From Priestia megaterium (GTDB lineage Bacteria; Bacillota; Bacilli; Bacillales; Bacillaceae_H): a stretch of 64,000 nucleotides of DNA. Below the pieces are notes generated by a model that was not told where the DNA came from, ran no database searches, and saw nothing but the letters and a program-made list of their open reading frames with translations. Both the position numbers and the translations under genes were made by a program. This document shows, piece by piece, positions 28,924 to 38,104 of this stretch. Location of the stretch: assembly GCF_009497655.1 (NCBI RefSeq), contig NZ_CP023317.1, positions 4,369,501-4,433,500 of the forward strand, given 5' to 3'. The first letter of the stretch is position 1. Every line of letters starts with the position of its first letter.

Positions 28924-29889
28924 TTACATGTCATGTAGGTTTTGTAAGTGCTGGTAAATCACTCGATAAAACCGTGTACGCTGTGACCATTCTTCAACTG
29001 ATTGCTGCATTAACCTTTGACGGTTTGCCCATGATAAAGCAGAGGGGTTTATATTCCAGTTTCTCATCAGCATCGATGGAAATAGCAAAGAAGCAAGAAA
29101 AAAACGCTGCTTGCTTAATTCTTTTATTTTCGAGTGTTGAAGTAGTTCTTTCATCGACCACTGGACGTAAGGCAAAAAGCGCTGGGCCAGCTGAACATAG
29201 TCATAAAGAGCAGGAGCTTTAGCCGCTAAGTCAAAATCAATCATAACAATATCCAAGTGGTTTGTTTTCAAGAAATTATGTGAAGCAACGTCACCATGAA
29301 TAATGGAGTGGTTCAACTGACTATCTCTGAAACGCTCCATTAAAACTAAAGCTTTTTCCCCCCAAGTCACAATATCTTTATATACATGAAATTGATTACA
29401 CTCTTTAAATATATACGACGTTTCTCGAAAAGAGGAAAGCCGCTTTTTCCATTTTAAAATAAGATCATATTCAGGAAGCTTTGTATACGCAGCTATTTTC
29501 TTTTTACGAACTTCTCCATGATAGCGGATCAATGTTTGTAATACCTCTTCCCGATCCTGAAAACTTTCGTACGTTATCTCTTTTACTTGCTTAACAAAGG
29601 GCATCATCGCCCAATACAAATGACGGTCCTTTATATAAAGTTCACCTTCTGGGTAAGTTTCAAAATTAACCGCATACCCCTGCTTAATTTGAGATAAAAC
29701 GTGATAAACATGTTCAATTTTACCTTTGTCTCTGTATGCTTTTATTACTTTTCTTCCTTTATTCGTATCCGCGATGATGACGTGAGGCTTTTTCATACGG
29801 TAGGTCTCAACGTGAATATCTCTTTTTTTCAAATAGAGAAAGAGACGATTTAAATTAAAATCGTCTCGTCTATAATAATCAATCTTCAT
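28924..29889 (-). CDS. CotS/YutH-like kinase-fold spore coat protein
   Basis: A protein of about 321 residues with the aminoglycoside phosphotransferase/CotS kinase fold. The Brenner-type catalytic motif is IIHGDVASHNFLK and the metal-binding motif MIDFDLAAK, so both catalytic Asp residues are present. The N-terminal lobe has a plausible nucleotide-binding Lys (GRKVIKAYRDKG). I took ATG 29889, which overlaps the end of safA by 11 bases; ATG 29907 is also possible and neither has a good ribosome site, consistent with coupling to safA. The substrate is unknown. Neighbours safA and the coxA-like gene suggest a role in the spore coat or cortex. Confidence 0.8.
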   Translation of the reverse strand: MKIDYYRRDDFNLNRLFLYLKKRDIHVETYRMKKPHVIIADTNKGRKVIKAYRDKGKIEHVYHVLSQIKQGYAVNFETYPEGELYIKDRHLYWAMMPFVKQVKEITYESFQDREEVLQTLIRYHGEVRKKKIAAYTKLPEYDLILKWKKRLSSFRETSYIFKECNQFHVYKDIVTWGEKALVLMERFRDSQLNHSIIHGDVASHNFLKTNHLDIVMIDFDLAAKAPALYDYVQLAQRFLPYVQWSMKELLQHSKIKELSKQRFFLASLLFPSMLMRNWNINPSALSWANRQRLMQQSVEEWSQRTRFYRVIYQHLQNLHDM

Positions 29890-31153
29890 CTTCGTCGTAC
29901 TCATCATATTCTGGAATACTAAATGCATTTGGGTCAAACGCAGGATACGGAGGTACACCAATCATGCCATATGGGGCTGGATAGAGTGCCCTTGGATCCT
30001 GAAAGCCGTAAGGTACCGGCTGCTGATACTGTGGATAAGGCTGCTGTGTGGCATAGTCGTCAGGTCTTGGTTCACCGCAGCCGCAGTCTCCTTGCTGCTG
30101 TGGGACATAGTGCTGCCCATAATGGTAAGGCACGTTTCCAAAACCTTCCGAAGAACTTTCATAATGTCCACCTGTCATGGCTCCCTGCACTTGTGGATAC
30201 ATTGGTGCTTGATGATAGGCCGGATAAACGGGCTGCTGATATCCCCATGGAGGCGGACAAGGAGAGCATTGTACCGGTCCATAGCAGCTGTGTGGCATCA
30301 TTGGATACATTGGCATCGGTGCCATATGAGCACCCATTGCATGTTCTTCAAACGATTCGTTTTCATAACCGTGATGATACATTGGAGCCTGTTGATACAT
30401 TGGCATTGGATACGGCTGTGGTGCATACATTGGCGGATGACACGGCATATAATTAAATCCGTAGCCTGGCATCACAGGCGATATCGGCGTGATTGGATAA
30501 CATGGCATTTGAGGAGGCATTTCGATACTCTCCATTTCAGGACTTTCTGGCGATTCATGCTTTGGCAGTTCTTTTGGCGCTTCTTTTTTTGGAGCCTGCA
30601 TCGCCATATTAACCGTGTAATAGTTGTTAATATCAATCTCAGGTGCAATCGGCTTTAATTTAGGAAGCTTTGGTGCAACAGGCATTTCTTTTTTAGGCTG
30701 CGCAATTGGTGCCTCTTTTTTAGGCTGCGCGACCGGCGCTTCTTTCTTTGGCTGCGCAATGGGCGCTTCCTTTTTCGGTTGAGCAATCGGTGCTTCTTTC
30801 TTTGGCTGCGCAATTGGTGCTTCTTTTATCGGCTGCATAAAGGGCGTCTGAGCAGGCTGATTAGCTGATTTATTGTCATCTGAACTTTCATCAATTTCCG
30901 TTACTGGATAAGCTTTAGTGGATTGGTCACTATAAGGGTGTTGAACTTTAGGCATTTCTTTTATACCAGGTGAAGGAGCTCCTTCTTTTTGAACAGGCAC
31001 TCCGCTTGTCGGCACTTTAATTTTCATTCCAGGCATGATCATGTCTGGATTGCTTAATTGAGAATTCGCTTTTTTTAACTCTTCAAAATTAACCCCATAC
31101 TTTTCAGCGATTTTCCAAAGGGTATCCCCTTTTTGAACGATATGGATTTTCAA
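29879..31153 (-). CDS. safA: Spore coat morphogenetic protein SafA
   Basis: Hub of inner coat assembly, recruited to the forespore by SpoVID. Residues 1-47 are a LysM domain (HIVQKGDTLWKIAEKYG, ending MIMPGMKIKVP), which should bind cortex peptidoglycan. Next comes a Pro/Lys/Glu linker containing about six copies of a nine-residue APIAQPKKE-type repeat, then a Pro/Tyr/Met/His-rich C-terminal half and an acidic tail (EYDEYDEDED). I chose TTG 31153, which gives KIHIVQKG as N-terminus and has GGAGG nine bases upstream; ATG 31159 is only three bases after the same site. 424 residues in all. It likely heads a unit with the kinase-like gene. Confidence 0.93.
   Translation of the reverse strand: MKIHIVQKGDTLWKIAEKYGVNFEELKKANSQLSNPDMIMPGMKIKVPTSGVPVQKEGAPSPGIKEMPKVQHPYSDQSTKAYPVTEIDESSDDNKSANQPAQTPFMQPIKEAPIAQPKKEAPIAQPKKEAPIAQPKKEAPVAQPKKEAPIAQPKKEMPVAPKLPKLKPIAPEIDINNYYTVNMAMQAPKKEAPKELPKHESPESPEMESIEMPPQMPCYPITPISPVMPGYGFNYMPCHPPMYAPQPYPMPMYQQAPMYHHGYENESFEEHAMGAHMAPMPMYPMMPHSCYGPVQCSPCPPPWGYQQPVYPAYHQAPMYPQVQGAMTGGHYESSSEGFGNVPYHYGQHYVPQQQGDCGCGEPRPDDYATQQPYPQYQQPVPYGFQDPRALYPAPYGMIGVPPYPAFDPNAFSIPEYDEYDEDED
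30681..30836 (-). repeat. 27-base tandem repeats inside safA
   Basis: About six imperfect copies of a 27-base unit encode (K/M)EAPIAQPKK-like nonamers, with synonymous third-position differences between copies. This kind of in-frame repeat is prone to copy-number change between strains. Confidence 0.85.
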
Positions 31154-31293
31154 CGTCATTCCCCTCCCGAGTAGAGTCTCTGCCATCTATATGTGCAAAA
31201 TCAAAGTAAGTTCTGTTTGTTCATCACAAGATATGCCTTGAACCATTTTTTTATTCATTTTGCCCACAGTTTGGTTCAAGTTTTTATGATAAA

Positions 31294-31336
31294 GAAAAAA
31301 AGACTTATCAACACAAACAATATGTCAATAAGTCTT
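31294..31336 (-). terminator. Terminator of nadBCA
   Basis: On the minus strand AAGACTTAT pairs with ATAAGTCTT across a long AT-rich loop and is followed by T7, just after nadA. Confidence 0.82.
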
Positions 31337-31373
31337 CTTTTAGACCTTCTCTTTTCAATTGTCTTAAAAATCT

Positions 31374-32477
31374 TTATGCTCGTTCTAGCATATTCGTTAG
31401 CGCTTTGATTGCACCTTGCGCTGTATGCTTATCTACCTTGATTTGATTTACTTCTATTCCTTCTTCAATGCTTTCTAAAGCCCACAGCAAGTGAGGCAAA
31501 TCAATTCGGTTCATCGTCAAACAAGGACACATATAGGGATTAAGCGAAACAATTTCTTTATCCGGATGACTGTTGATAATCCGTTTCACTAAGTTCATTT
31601 CCGTGCCAATGGCCCATTTAGAGCCTGAAGGAGCTTTTTCAATTGTATCAATAATATATTTTGTAGAACCTGCATAATCTGATTTTTGCACCACTTCATA
31701 GGAACACTCCGGATGAACAATAATATTCATCCTAGGCTGCTTCTCGCGTAAATAATCAATATTTTTAACCGTGAAATTTTCGTGCACAGAACAGTGACCT
31801 TTCCATAGAATCACCTTGATGTTGTTTATATCGCCTTCATATTCGAGCATTTCTTCAATAGGATTCCAAATGGCCATTTCATCTAGTCCAACACCTAAAT
31901 CATAAGCTGTGTTTCTGCCCAAATGCTGATCTGGTAAAAAGAGAATGCGCTCTTTTTTAGAAAATGCCCACTCCACCATATTTTTTGCATTTGAAGATGT
32001 TACTGTTGCACCATCATGTTCGCCTACAAAAGATTTAATTGCAGCTGTAGAATTTACATACGTAAGCGGAATAATCGTATCTCCGAAAAGATCCTGCAAG
32101 ACAGGCCATGCCTTTTCTGTTTGCTGAATAGTAGCCATATCAGCCATTGAACAGCCAGCTCGCATATCGGGTAAAATGACTTTTTGGTTTTCATCTGTTA
32201 AAATATCAGCTGTTTCTGCCATGAAGTGAACGCCGCAAAACACAATATGCTCAGCTTCTCTATTTTCAGCCGCTATTTGAGCCAGCTGTAAGGAGTCTCC
32301 TACCGCATCTGCAAACTCGTACACTTCGTCTTTTTGATAATGGTGGCCGAGCAGAAACAATTTGCTTCCGAGTTTTTTCTTGATTTCTAATACTCTTCTT
32401 TTCATTTCATTTTCTGTGAGCTCCGTATATTTAGCGGGCAGCGTTTGCTGCTGAAGCGTTTGTAATAAACTCATCAT
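31374..32477 (-). CDS. nadA: Quinolinate synthase A
   Basis: Condenses iminoaspartate with dihydroxyacetone phosphate to quinolinate; carries a [4Fe-4S] cluster. The 367-residue protein is of the longer Bacillus type. Motifs include [20 protein letters not shown], cluster-ligand regions [24 protein letters not shown] and [14 protein letters not shown], and the triad region [12 protein letters not shown]. The start is ATG 32477 with AAAGGGG eight bases upstream; the next codon is also ATG. It begins 47 bases inside nadC, an unusually long overlap. The nearby nifS product probably supplies sulphur for the cluster. Confidence 0.96.
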   Translation of the reverse strand: MMSLLQTLQQQTLPAKYTELTENEMKRRVLEIKKKLGSKLFLLGHHYQKDEVYEFADAVGDSLQLAQIAAENREAEHIVFCGVHFMAETADILTDENQKVILPDMRAGCSMADMATIQQTEKAWPVLQDLFGDTIIPLTYVNSTAAIKSFVGEHDGATVTSSNAKNMVEWAFSKKERILFLPDQHLGRNTAYDLGVGLDEMAIWNPIEEMLEYEGDINNIKVILWKGHCSVHENFTVKNIDYLREKQPRMNIIVHPECSYEVVQKSDYAGSTKYIIDTIEKAPSGSKWAIGTEMNLVKRIINSHPDKEIVSLNPYMCPCLTMNRIDLPHLLWALESIEEGIEVNQIKVDKHTAQGAIKALTNMLERA

Positions 32478-33324
32478 TTTCTGTTCCCCTTTCTGTTAAT
32501 AAGTCCAAGCTGATATCGATAGACCCTGCTGAATGCGTTAAAGCTCCAAGTGAAATATAGTCCACTCCGCTGTCTCTAAAAGAATGGAGCGTGCCAAGCG
32601 TAATTCCACCGGATGCTTCTGTGACAATATGAGCGGGAACCAGCGGTATCCAATCTTTAATGACTTCTGGAGAACAGTTATCGAACATAATGACATCTGC
32701 TCCTGCCTCTATTGCTTCTAGCAATTGACTTTTATTTTCAATTTCTACTTCCACCTTAACCATATGTCCAAGCTGCTCTCTTACTCTCACAACAGCGTCT
32801 AGAATAGATCCTGCATGTGCAATATGGTTATCTTTTAACATGACGCCATCGTACAAGCCAAAACGATGATTATAACCTCCTCCAGCACGAACGGCATACT
32901 TCTCTAACATTCGCAGACCAGGCGTTGTTTTTCGCGTGTCACATATGCGGGTATGTGAGCTGCCAAGCATCGCTACGGCTTTGTGCGTCATCGTGGCAAT
33001 GCCGCTCATTCTTTGAAGTAAGTTTAAAATTACCCGTTCACCGGTCAAAATAGATCGCACGGATCCTGAAACGGCAGCTATTTTATCTCCAGGCTTAAGA
33101 ACATCTCCATCTTTTTTTTCGAAATCCACTTTCACATTAGGGTCTATTAAATGAAATCCTTCTTTAATCAATTCCACTCCTGCGATAATACCTGATTGCT
33201 TTGCCGTAAACACAGCCTTCCCTTGGTCAGACGGAGAAAAAATAGCTTCACAAGTTATATCTCCATCTCCAATGTCTTCTATAAAAAAAGAATGCAACAG
33301 TGTTTGTAATTTCAACGTGTTCAT
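32431..33324 (-). CDS. nadC: Nicotinate-nucleotide pyrophosphorylase (quinolinate phosphoribosyltransferase)
   Basis: Converts quinolinate and PRPP to nicotinate mononucleotide. The 297-residue protein shows the N-terminal [14 protein letters not shown], the substrate-binding [21 protein letters not shown] with HR, and the barrel motif [26 protein letters not shown]. The last 15 or so residues, overlapping nadA, look like a non-conserved extension ([15 protein letters not shown]). The start is ATG 33324 with a GGTGAGGTAG ribosome site. It is the middle gene of nadB-nadC-nadA. Confidence 0.96.
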   Translation of the reverse strand: MNTLKLQTLLHSFFIEDIGDGDITCEAIFSPSDQGKAVFTAKQSGIIAGVELIKEGFHLIDPNVKVDFEKKDGDVLKPGDKIAAVSGSVRSILTGERVILNLLQRMSGIATMTHKAVAMLGSSHTRICDTRKTTPGLRMLEKYAVRAGGGYNHRFGLYDGVMLKDNHIAHAGSILDAVVRVREQLGHMVKVEVEIENKSQLLEAIEAGADVIMFDNCSPEVIKDWIPLVPAHIVTEASGGITLGTLHSFRDSGVDYISLGALTHSAGSIDISLDLLTERGTENDEFITNASAANAAR

Positions 33325-33359
33325 TATGCTACCTCACCTTTCTTTTTAGATTTCCTTGC

Positions 33360-34904
33360 TTATAAAATCAATGATTGTTTTGTTGAAGCAGCAGACTGCT
33401 TAATAATTCGCTTATGCTCCCACTCTTGCTTTTCATGCGGAAAGTCACTTCGGTAATGACCTCCTCTACTTTCTTTTCTTGCAAGAGAGGACTCGGCAAT
33501 AAGCAGACCTGCAGTTAGCATATTGCAGATGGTTGCAGCTTCCCTCGAATATATAACTTCTTGATCAAGAGGTATTCCATCCAAATAATTTGTGAATTCA
33601 TGCACAATGGTAGCCAATTCGTTTTCATGACGAATGATTCCTACACAATCCATCATTTTATGCTGAATTTGTCTTGTGGCAGGCAGTATTTTAGGCATGC
33701 CTTTATAGACGTAACGAACGGGAGTATAACGAGATACCGTTCTCGCTTTATGTAAAATATGACGCCCTGCCCGTTTTCCGAATACAAGACACTCTAACAA
33801 TGAATTGCTTGCTAGACGATTTGCTCCATGAACGCCTGTAGAAGAAACTTCCCCCACGGCATACAATCCTTCAACACTTGTTTGTCCGTAAGCATCTACT
33901 TCAATTCCACCCATTAAAAAATGTGCGCCCGGAGTAACAGGTATTCGTTTTTTGTCCAATTGAATTTTATACTTTCGACACAGTGCCGTAATCGTAGGAA
34001 ATTTTTGTTCAAAATGAGCCACTTTTTCAATGTCTAAAAATACGGATCTTCCTTTTTTCATTTCATTAAAAATCGTCCTTGCTACAACATCTCGCGGTGC
34101 TAAATCCTTAAAGAGATGAACGCCTTCCATTATGCGTTCATTCCATTCATTTACCAGTACACCACCTTCACCTCGAACCGCTTCGGATACTAGACCTTTC
34201 GCTTCCTTTTGATACAAAAGGGTCGGATGAAACTGAACAAATTCTAAGTCCGCTAATTTTGCTCCAGCCCTGTACGCAAGCGCTAGCCCATCTCCTGTCG
34301 CAAGCGGCTGGTTAGATGTATGCTTGTACAAAGCGCCGATTCCTCCGGTAGCAATAATGGTTTGGCGAGCATAATATATAGTAATTTTGTTGTTTTCACC
34401 TTGTCCGATAGCACCTCTACACGTTCCATCTACAGTTACTAAATGCTGAATCATTTCGTTTTCAATCACTGTAATATATGGCAGTACTTCTTTTTTCAAA
34501 AAAGCGAACAGCGCTTGTCCTGTTGCATCCCCACCTGCATGCAGAATACGATTGACACGATGGGCTCCTTCTTTTCCAAAATGCAGCGTACCATCTGGAT
34601 TTTTATCAAACTTCATTCCTTTATGAATCAATTCATTTACTACAGCCGCACCTTCTTCCACTAAAGTGCGTACCGCTTGTTCATTGCAATGCTTATTGCC
34701 CGCAATCAACGTATCATAGAGATGTTCACTCCAGTGATCGCTGCTTCCAATAGCAGCTGCTACTCCGCCTTGAGCAAGAACTGAGTTATTGCGGTCAATT
34801 TTCCCTTTCGTTACCATTACAACTCTGTTATGACGACACAGTTCATAAGCTGCAGAAAACGCTGCTAATCCGCTTCCAATAATTAAAACATCCGTCTCTA
34901 ACAT
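33360..34904 (-). CDS. nadB: L-aspartate oxidase
   Basis: Flavoenzyme that oxidises aspartate to iminoaspartate, first step of de novo NAD synthesis. The 514-residue protein has the FAD-binding GSGLAAFSAAYEL at the N-terminus, the substrate loop NSVLAQGGVAAAIG, and the succinate-dehydrogenase-like HPTLL, RGEGG and HGANRLASNSLLE motifs. The start is ATG 34904, with GAGGTG upstream. It is first gene of the nadBCA operon; a NiaR-type palindrome sits only about 22 bases upstream of the start. Confidence 0.96.
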   Translation of the reverse strand: MLETDVLIIGSGLAAFSAAYELCRHNRVVMVTKGKIDRNNSVLAQGGVAAAIGSSDHWSEHLYDTLIAGNKHCNEQAVRTLVEEGAAVVNELIHKGMKFDKNPDGTLHFGKEGAHRVNRILHAGGDATGQALFAFLKKEVLPYITVIENEMIQHLVTVDGTCRGAIGQGENNKITIYYARQTIIATGGIGALYKHTSNQPLATGDGLALAYRAGAKLADLEFVQFHPTLLYQKEAKGLVSEAVRGEGGVLVNEWNERIMEGVHLFKDLAPRDVVARTIFNEMKKGRSVFLDIEKVAHFEQKFPTITALCRKYKIQLDKKRIPVTPGAHFLMGGIEVDAYGQTSVEGLYAVGEVSSTGVHGANRLASNSLLECLVFGKRAGRHILHKARTVSRYTPVRYVYKGMPKILPATRQIQHKMMDCVGIIRHENELATIVHEFTNYLDGIPLDQEVIYSREAATICNMLTAGLLIAESSLARKESRGGHYRSDFPHEKQEWEHKRIIKQSAASTKQSLIL

Positions 34905-34925
34905 TTTACACCTCTTTATTTACAT

Positions 34926-34937
34926 GTGTCTTGACAC
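34926..34937. promoter_or_regulatory. NiaR (YrxA) operator between nadB and nifS
   Basis: GTGTC-TT-GACAC is a perfect palindrome in the 89-base divergent spacer, flanked by AT-rich TTTACAT-type arms. It fits the TGTCTTGACA-type sites described for the niacin-responsive repressor NiaR, whose gene is next but one. It overlaps a TTGACA hexamer usable as a -35 for nifS and lies just downstream of a possible nadB -10, so one bound repressor could block both operons. Confidence 0.75.
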
Positions 34938-34993
34938 CTATATTTACATATTATTAAATGAAAGACAAGAAGTTTTTTTATCGGGGGGAGAAA

Positions 34994-36130
34994 ATGATTT
35001 ATCTGGACTATGCAGCAACAACGCCAATGAGACAAGAAGCAATTGAGGTATATACTGAAGCGGCAACGAGCTATTATGGAAATTCCAGCAGTCTTCACAC
35101 ACTTGGAACACAAGCAGAGAATCTGCTTACACTATGCAGAAAAAAATTAAGTCTGTTAGTAAATTGCCGAGAGGATGATCTTTTTTTTACAAGCGGGGGA
35201 ACAGAAGCTAATTACTTAGCTATCCACTCTCTTTTAAAAGGAAACACTAGCAAACGAAAACATTTGGTTACAACGAAGCTTGAACATTCTTCAGTTCTTC
35301 ATACGTTGCAGCAGCTTGAAAAAGAAGGCTTTTCCTTATCTTACGTACCTGTAGATCAAAACGGCGTTGTGTCTGTAGACGACTTAAAGAAGACGATTCG
35401 ACCTGACACTGTGCTAGTAGCCATTCAGCATATCAATCATGAGCTCGGTACAATTCAGCCAGTTGAGGATATTGGCCATTTTTTATCTAAAAAAGAAATT
35501 CTCTTTCACTGTGATTGTGTTCAATCTTTCGGTAAGCTTCCTATTGATGTTAAAAAGCTGAAAGCTGATAGCATCTCAGTTTCTAGTCATAAAATTTACG
35601 GACCAAAAGGTGTAGGAATGGTATACATGAATTCAAGTTCTTCTTGGAAGCCTATTTATCATAAAGCAACTCATGAAAAAGGCTTTCGCCCTGGGACTGT
35701 AAATACCACAGGCATTGCTGCCTTTACTGCAGCAGCTGAATGCGCATATGCAGAAATGAAGACCGCCAGAAGCCATTATGAGCGCTTAAAATCGTACTTA
35801 CTGGAAAAACTAGAATCTCTTGCTCCTTTTATAGAGGTAGAAGGCCTTGGGAACTCTCATTTTCCTGGAATTATTGGACTGACATTTTCAAACATACAGG
35901 GTCAATATGTTATGTTACAATGTAATCGTCACGGAATTGCTATATCTACGGGAAGTGCCTGCCATGTAAATCAGCAGGAACCATTAGCTTCTTTACTTGC
36001 GATTGGCAAATCGACTGCGAATGCTAAGAACTTTGTACGTCTTTCATTTAGTCAACATTCAACGTTTAAGCATATTGATCGACTCATATCCGTTTTTCAT
36101 TTATTACAGCAAGAATTTATGACAGTGTAA
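34994..36130 (+). CDS. nifS: Cysteine desulfurase NifS-like (NAD biosynthesis)
   Basis: PLP enzyme that releases sulphur from cysteine for Fe-S assembly; in B. subtilis this divergent nifS serves maturation of NadA. The 378-residue protein starts IYLDYAATTPMR, has the PLP Lys in SSHKIYGPKGVG and the catalytic Cys in STGSACHVNQQ. The start is ATG 34994, preceded by GGGGGGAG; an upstream in-frame ATG at 34958 would place 12 extra residues over that site. It shares its upstream region and NiaR-type operator with nadBCA and is followed 16 bases later by niaR. Confidence 0.95.
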   Translation: MIYLDYAATTPMRQEAIEVYTEAATSYYGNSSSLHTLGTQAENLLTLCRKKLSLLVNCREDDLFFTSGGTEANYLAIHSLLKGNTSKRKHLVTTKLEHSSVLHTLQQLEKEGFSLSYVPVDQNGVVSVDDLKKTIRPDTVLVAIQHINHELGTIQPVEDIGHFLSKKEILFHCDCVQSFGKLPIDVKKLKADSISVSSHKIYGPKGVGMVYMNSSSSWKPIYHKATHEKGFRPGTVNTTGIAAFTAAAECAYAEMKTARSHYERLKSYLLEKLESLAPFIEVEGLGNSHFPGIIGLTFSNIQGQYVMLQCNRHGIAISTGSACHVNQQEPLASLLAIGKSTANAKNFVRLSFSQHSTFKHIDRLISVFHLLQQEFMTV

Positions 36131-36145
36131 AAGGAGGGATTAAAG

Positions 36146-36691
36146 GTGCCAGGAACTCAAAAAAAAATTCTTGGAGAAGAAAGAAGAGAACTTATTCTAC
36201 AATGGTTACAAACAGAGAATAAACCAATGACGGGCAGTGAGCTTTCGAAAAGAACAAACGTTAGCCGCCAAGTCATTGTACAAGATATTTCGCTGCTTAA
36301 AGCTAAAAATGAGCCCATTATCGCAACAAGCCAAGGATATATTTATATTCAAAATCCATCTCAAACTACCGTGCATCAGCGAATTATTGCCTGTCAGCAT
36401 ACGCCAGAAGATGCTGAAAAGGAGCTTCTCCTGCTTGTTGACCACGGCGTTCTTGTAAAAAATGTAACCGTTGAACACCCTGTGTATGGTGAATTAACGG
36501 CTTCCGTTATGATTCAAACCCGAAAAGAAGTAGAAACGTTCATAAAAAAAATTCAAGAAACAAACGCAACTTATTTATCTCAGTTAACAGAGGGGATTCA
36601 CCTTCATACGATTGAAGCAGATACAATTGAAAAACTGAATGCTGCCTGCTTAGCTCTTGAAGCGGAAGGTTATTTAGTTTCGAATGAGTAA
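36146..36691 (+). CDS. niaR: Niacin-responsive transcriptional repressor NiaR (YrxA)
   Basis: Repressor of the nad genes with nicotinic acid as co-repressor. The 181-residue protein has an N-terminal HTH_11 winged helix (LSKRTNVSRQVIVQDISLLKA) and a C-terminal 3H domain whose conserved histidines are visible (HQRIIACQHT; VLVKNVTVEHPVYG; GIHLHTIEA). The start is GTG 36146, with AAGGAGG upstream. It lies 16 bases after nifS, giving an autoregulated nifS-niaR unit. Confidence 0.93.
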   Translation: MPGTQKKILGEERRELILQWLQTENKPMTGSELSKRTNVSRQVIVQDISLLKAKNEPIIATSQGYIYIQNPSQTTVHQRIIACQHTPEDAEKELLLLVDHGVLVKNVTVEHPVYGELTASVMIQTRKEVETFIKKIQETNATYLSQLTEGIHLHTIEADTIEKLNAACLALEAEGYLVSNE

Positions 36692-36705
36692 AAAGGTGTT
36701 ATAAC

Positions 36706-36734
36706 AAAAAAAATCCCGCTTTAAAGCGGGATTT
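36706..36734. terminator. Bidirectional terminator between niaR and pheA
   Basis: AAATCCCGCTTTAAAGCGGGATTT is a perfect 24-base palindrome with an A run before it and a T stretch after it. The pheA stop lies inside. Confidence 0.92.
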
Positions 36735-37593
36735 CTGTTTCAAGTAGTGTATGAGGATAGCTTCCTAACAGCTCTACGCTACAGCCCAGTGCCTCAAGTT
36801 CAGCCATAGCCCCAGGGATTAATACTTCATCCATTTTTTGTTCAATATCAACGATAAAGAAATAGTTTCCAAGCCCTGTTTTCATGGGACGGGATTCAAT
36901 TTTAGACAGATTTAGCTTACGCCAGGAGAAAGCTGAAAGCACTTGATGAAGCGCTCCTGCCTGATCAGATGGAAGTGTAATCATTAACGTTGTCTTGCAC
37001 CCGTTTCCAGCTAAAAATGGCACCTCTTGCCCTCCATCTTTATGCAAAATAACAAACCTTGTTGTATTATGATCATAATCATGAATATTCGGGCAAGCAA
37101 TATGTAATCCATATTCACGGGCTGCTAATCCATTCGCAATAGCTCCAATATTAAGCTCAGGGTGTTCGCTTACATATTTAGCAGCAAACGCCGTTGATGT
37201 CATCTCTTCTACTGCAGTTGACGTACATTCTCCGTGTAAAAATTTATGACACTGCGCAATTGCATGAGGATGAGAATAAATCGTTTCAATGTTTTTCCAC
37301 TGTTCTGCATGAGATGGATGAACCATTAAATGCTGACGAATTGGAAGCACAATTTCTCCAACAATCGGCAGACGACGTTCGTGAATAAGATAATCAAGTG
37401 TTAAATTTACAGATCCTTCAAGTGCATTTTCTAACGGTACAATTCCATACTCAATCTTTCCTTTATCCACTGCATCAATGCATGCTGGAATTGTTTTGTA
37501 TGGAATATGGTCGTGCTGTTTAAATACGCCTTGGACGGCCACATGTGTAAATGTTGCCTTTGGTCCTAAATATCCTACTTTCCCCACAATCAT
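36721..37593 (-). CDS. pheA: Prephenate dehydratase
   Basis: Makes phenylpyruvate from prephenate in phenylalanine synthesis. The 290-residue protein has the catalytic domain (VGYLGPKATFTHVAV; VPLENALEGSVNLTLD; the catalytic Thr in MTSTAFAAKYV) and a C-terminal regulatory ACT domain with the phenylalanine-binding ESRPMKTGLGNYFF. It is monofunctional, with no chorismate mutase domain. The start is ATG 37593; the ribosome site AAGGAGA is close (4 bases), and a GTG two codons on has better spacing. It follows pheB by 28 bases. Confidence 0.96.
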   Translation of the reverse strand: MIVGKVGYLGPKATFTHVAVQGVFKQHDHIPYKTIPACIDAVDKGKIEYGIVPLENALEGSVNLTLDYLIHERRLPIVGEIVLPIRQHLMVHPSHAEQWKNIETIYSHPHAIAQCHKFLHGECTSTAVEEMTSTAFAAKYVSEHPELNIGAIANGLAAREYGLHIACPNIHDYDHNTTRFVILHKDGGQEVPFLAGNGCKTTLMITLPSDQAGALHQVLSAFSWRKLNLSKIESRPMKTGLGNYFFIVDIEQKMDEVLIPGAMAELEALGCSVELLGSYPHTLLETEIPL

Positions 37594-37621
37594 GCCTCTC
37601 CTTATCTATATCTGTTTACCA

Positions 37622-38071
37622 TTATGCCCCTGAACCAAGCACGTCCACTTTATCTACAAACTCTAAGCTTTTCAGTCTTCGCAGCATTTCATTTAACTCA
37701 ACACTCATACTTGCTGTATCTAATGAAAGAGTTACGTTGGCACGCCCTTGTAAAGGGATGGTTTGGTGAATTGTTAGCACATTGCATCCTGATGATGCAA
37801 CGGTGCTCAATAAATGTGATAAAGTTCCTGATCGATCTTCAATATGAAAAAATAGTGAAATAATGCGCTGTTTGACAACCGTCTGAAACGGAAAGACCGT
37901 GTCGCGGTACTTATAAAAAGCACTGCGACTCAAGTCTACGGCTTGTACAGCATCTGCTACCGACTCAGCTTTTCCCCGTTCAATTAACAGCTTCGCATCC
38001 AATGTTTTTTTCATCGCTTCTGGTAATACATCTTCGCGAACTAAATAAAACTGCTTATCGCTCTTATGCAA
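37622..38071 (-). CDS. pheB: ACT domain protein PheB (UPF0735)
   Basis: A 149-residue protein. The N-terminal half has a helical, HTH-like region ([30 protein letters not shown]) and the C-terminal half is an ACT domain ([24 protein letters not shown]), suggesting amino-acid binding. The start is TTG 38071 with GGGGAGGGG eight bases upstream; no ATG fits. It is encoded between obg and pheA, as in B. subtilis. Its role, possibly in aromatic amino acid control, is not established. Confidence 0.92.
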   Translation of the reverse strand: MHKSDKQFYLVREDVLPEAMKKTLDAKLLIERGKAESVADAVQAVDLSRSAFYKYRDTVFPFQTVVKQRIISLFFHIEDRSGTLSHLLSTVASSGCNVLTIHQTIPLQGRANVTLSLDTASMSVELNEMLRRLKSLEFVDKVDVLGSGA

Positions 38072-38104
38072 GTAAAGCCCCTCCCCTTATCCTATGAACA
38101 ACAA

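Noticed and set aside
30092-30658. Long open frames (177 and 188 codons) on the plus strand
   Set aside because: They are shadows of the repetitive, Pro/Tyr/His-rich safA coding region, with implausible His/Trp-rich products and no ribosome sites.
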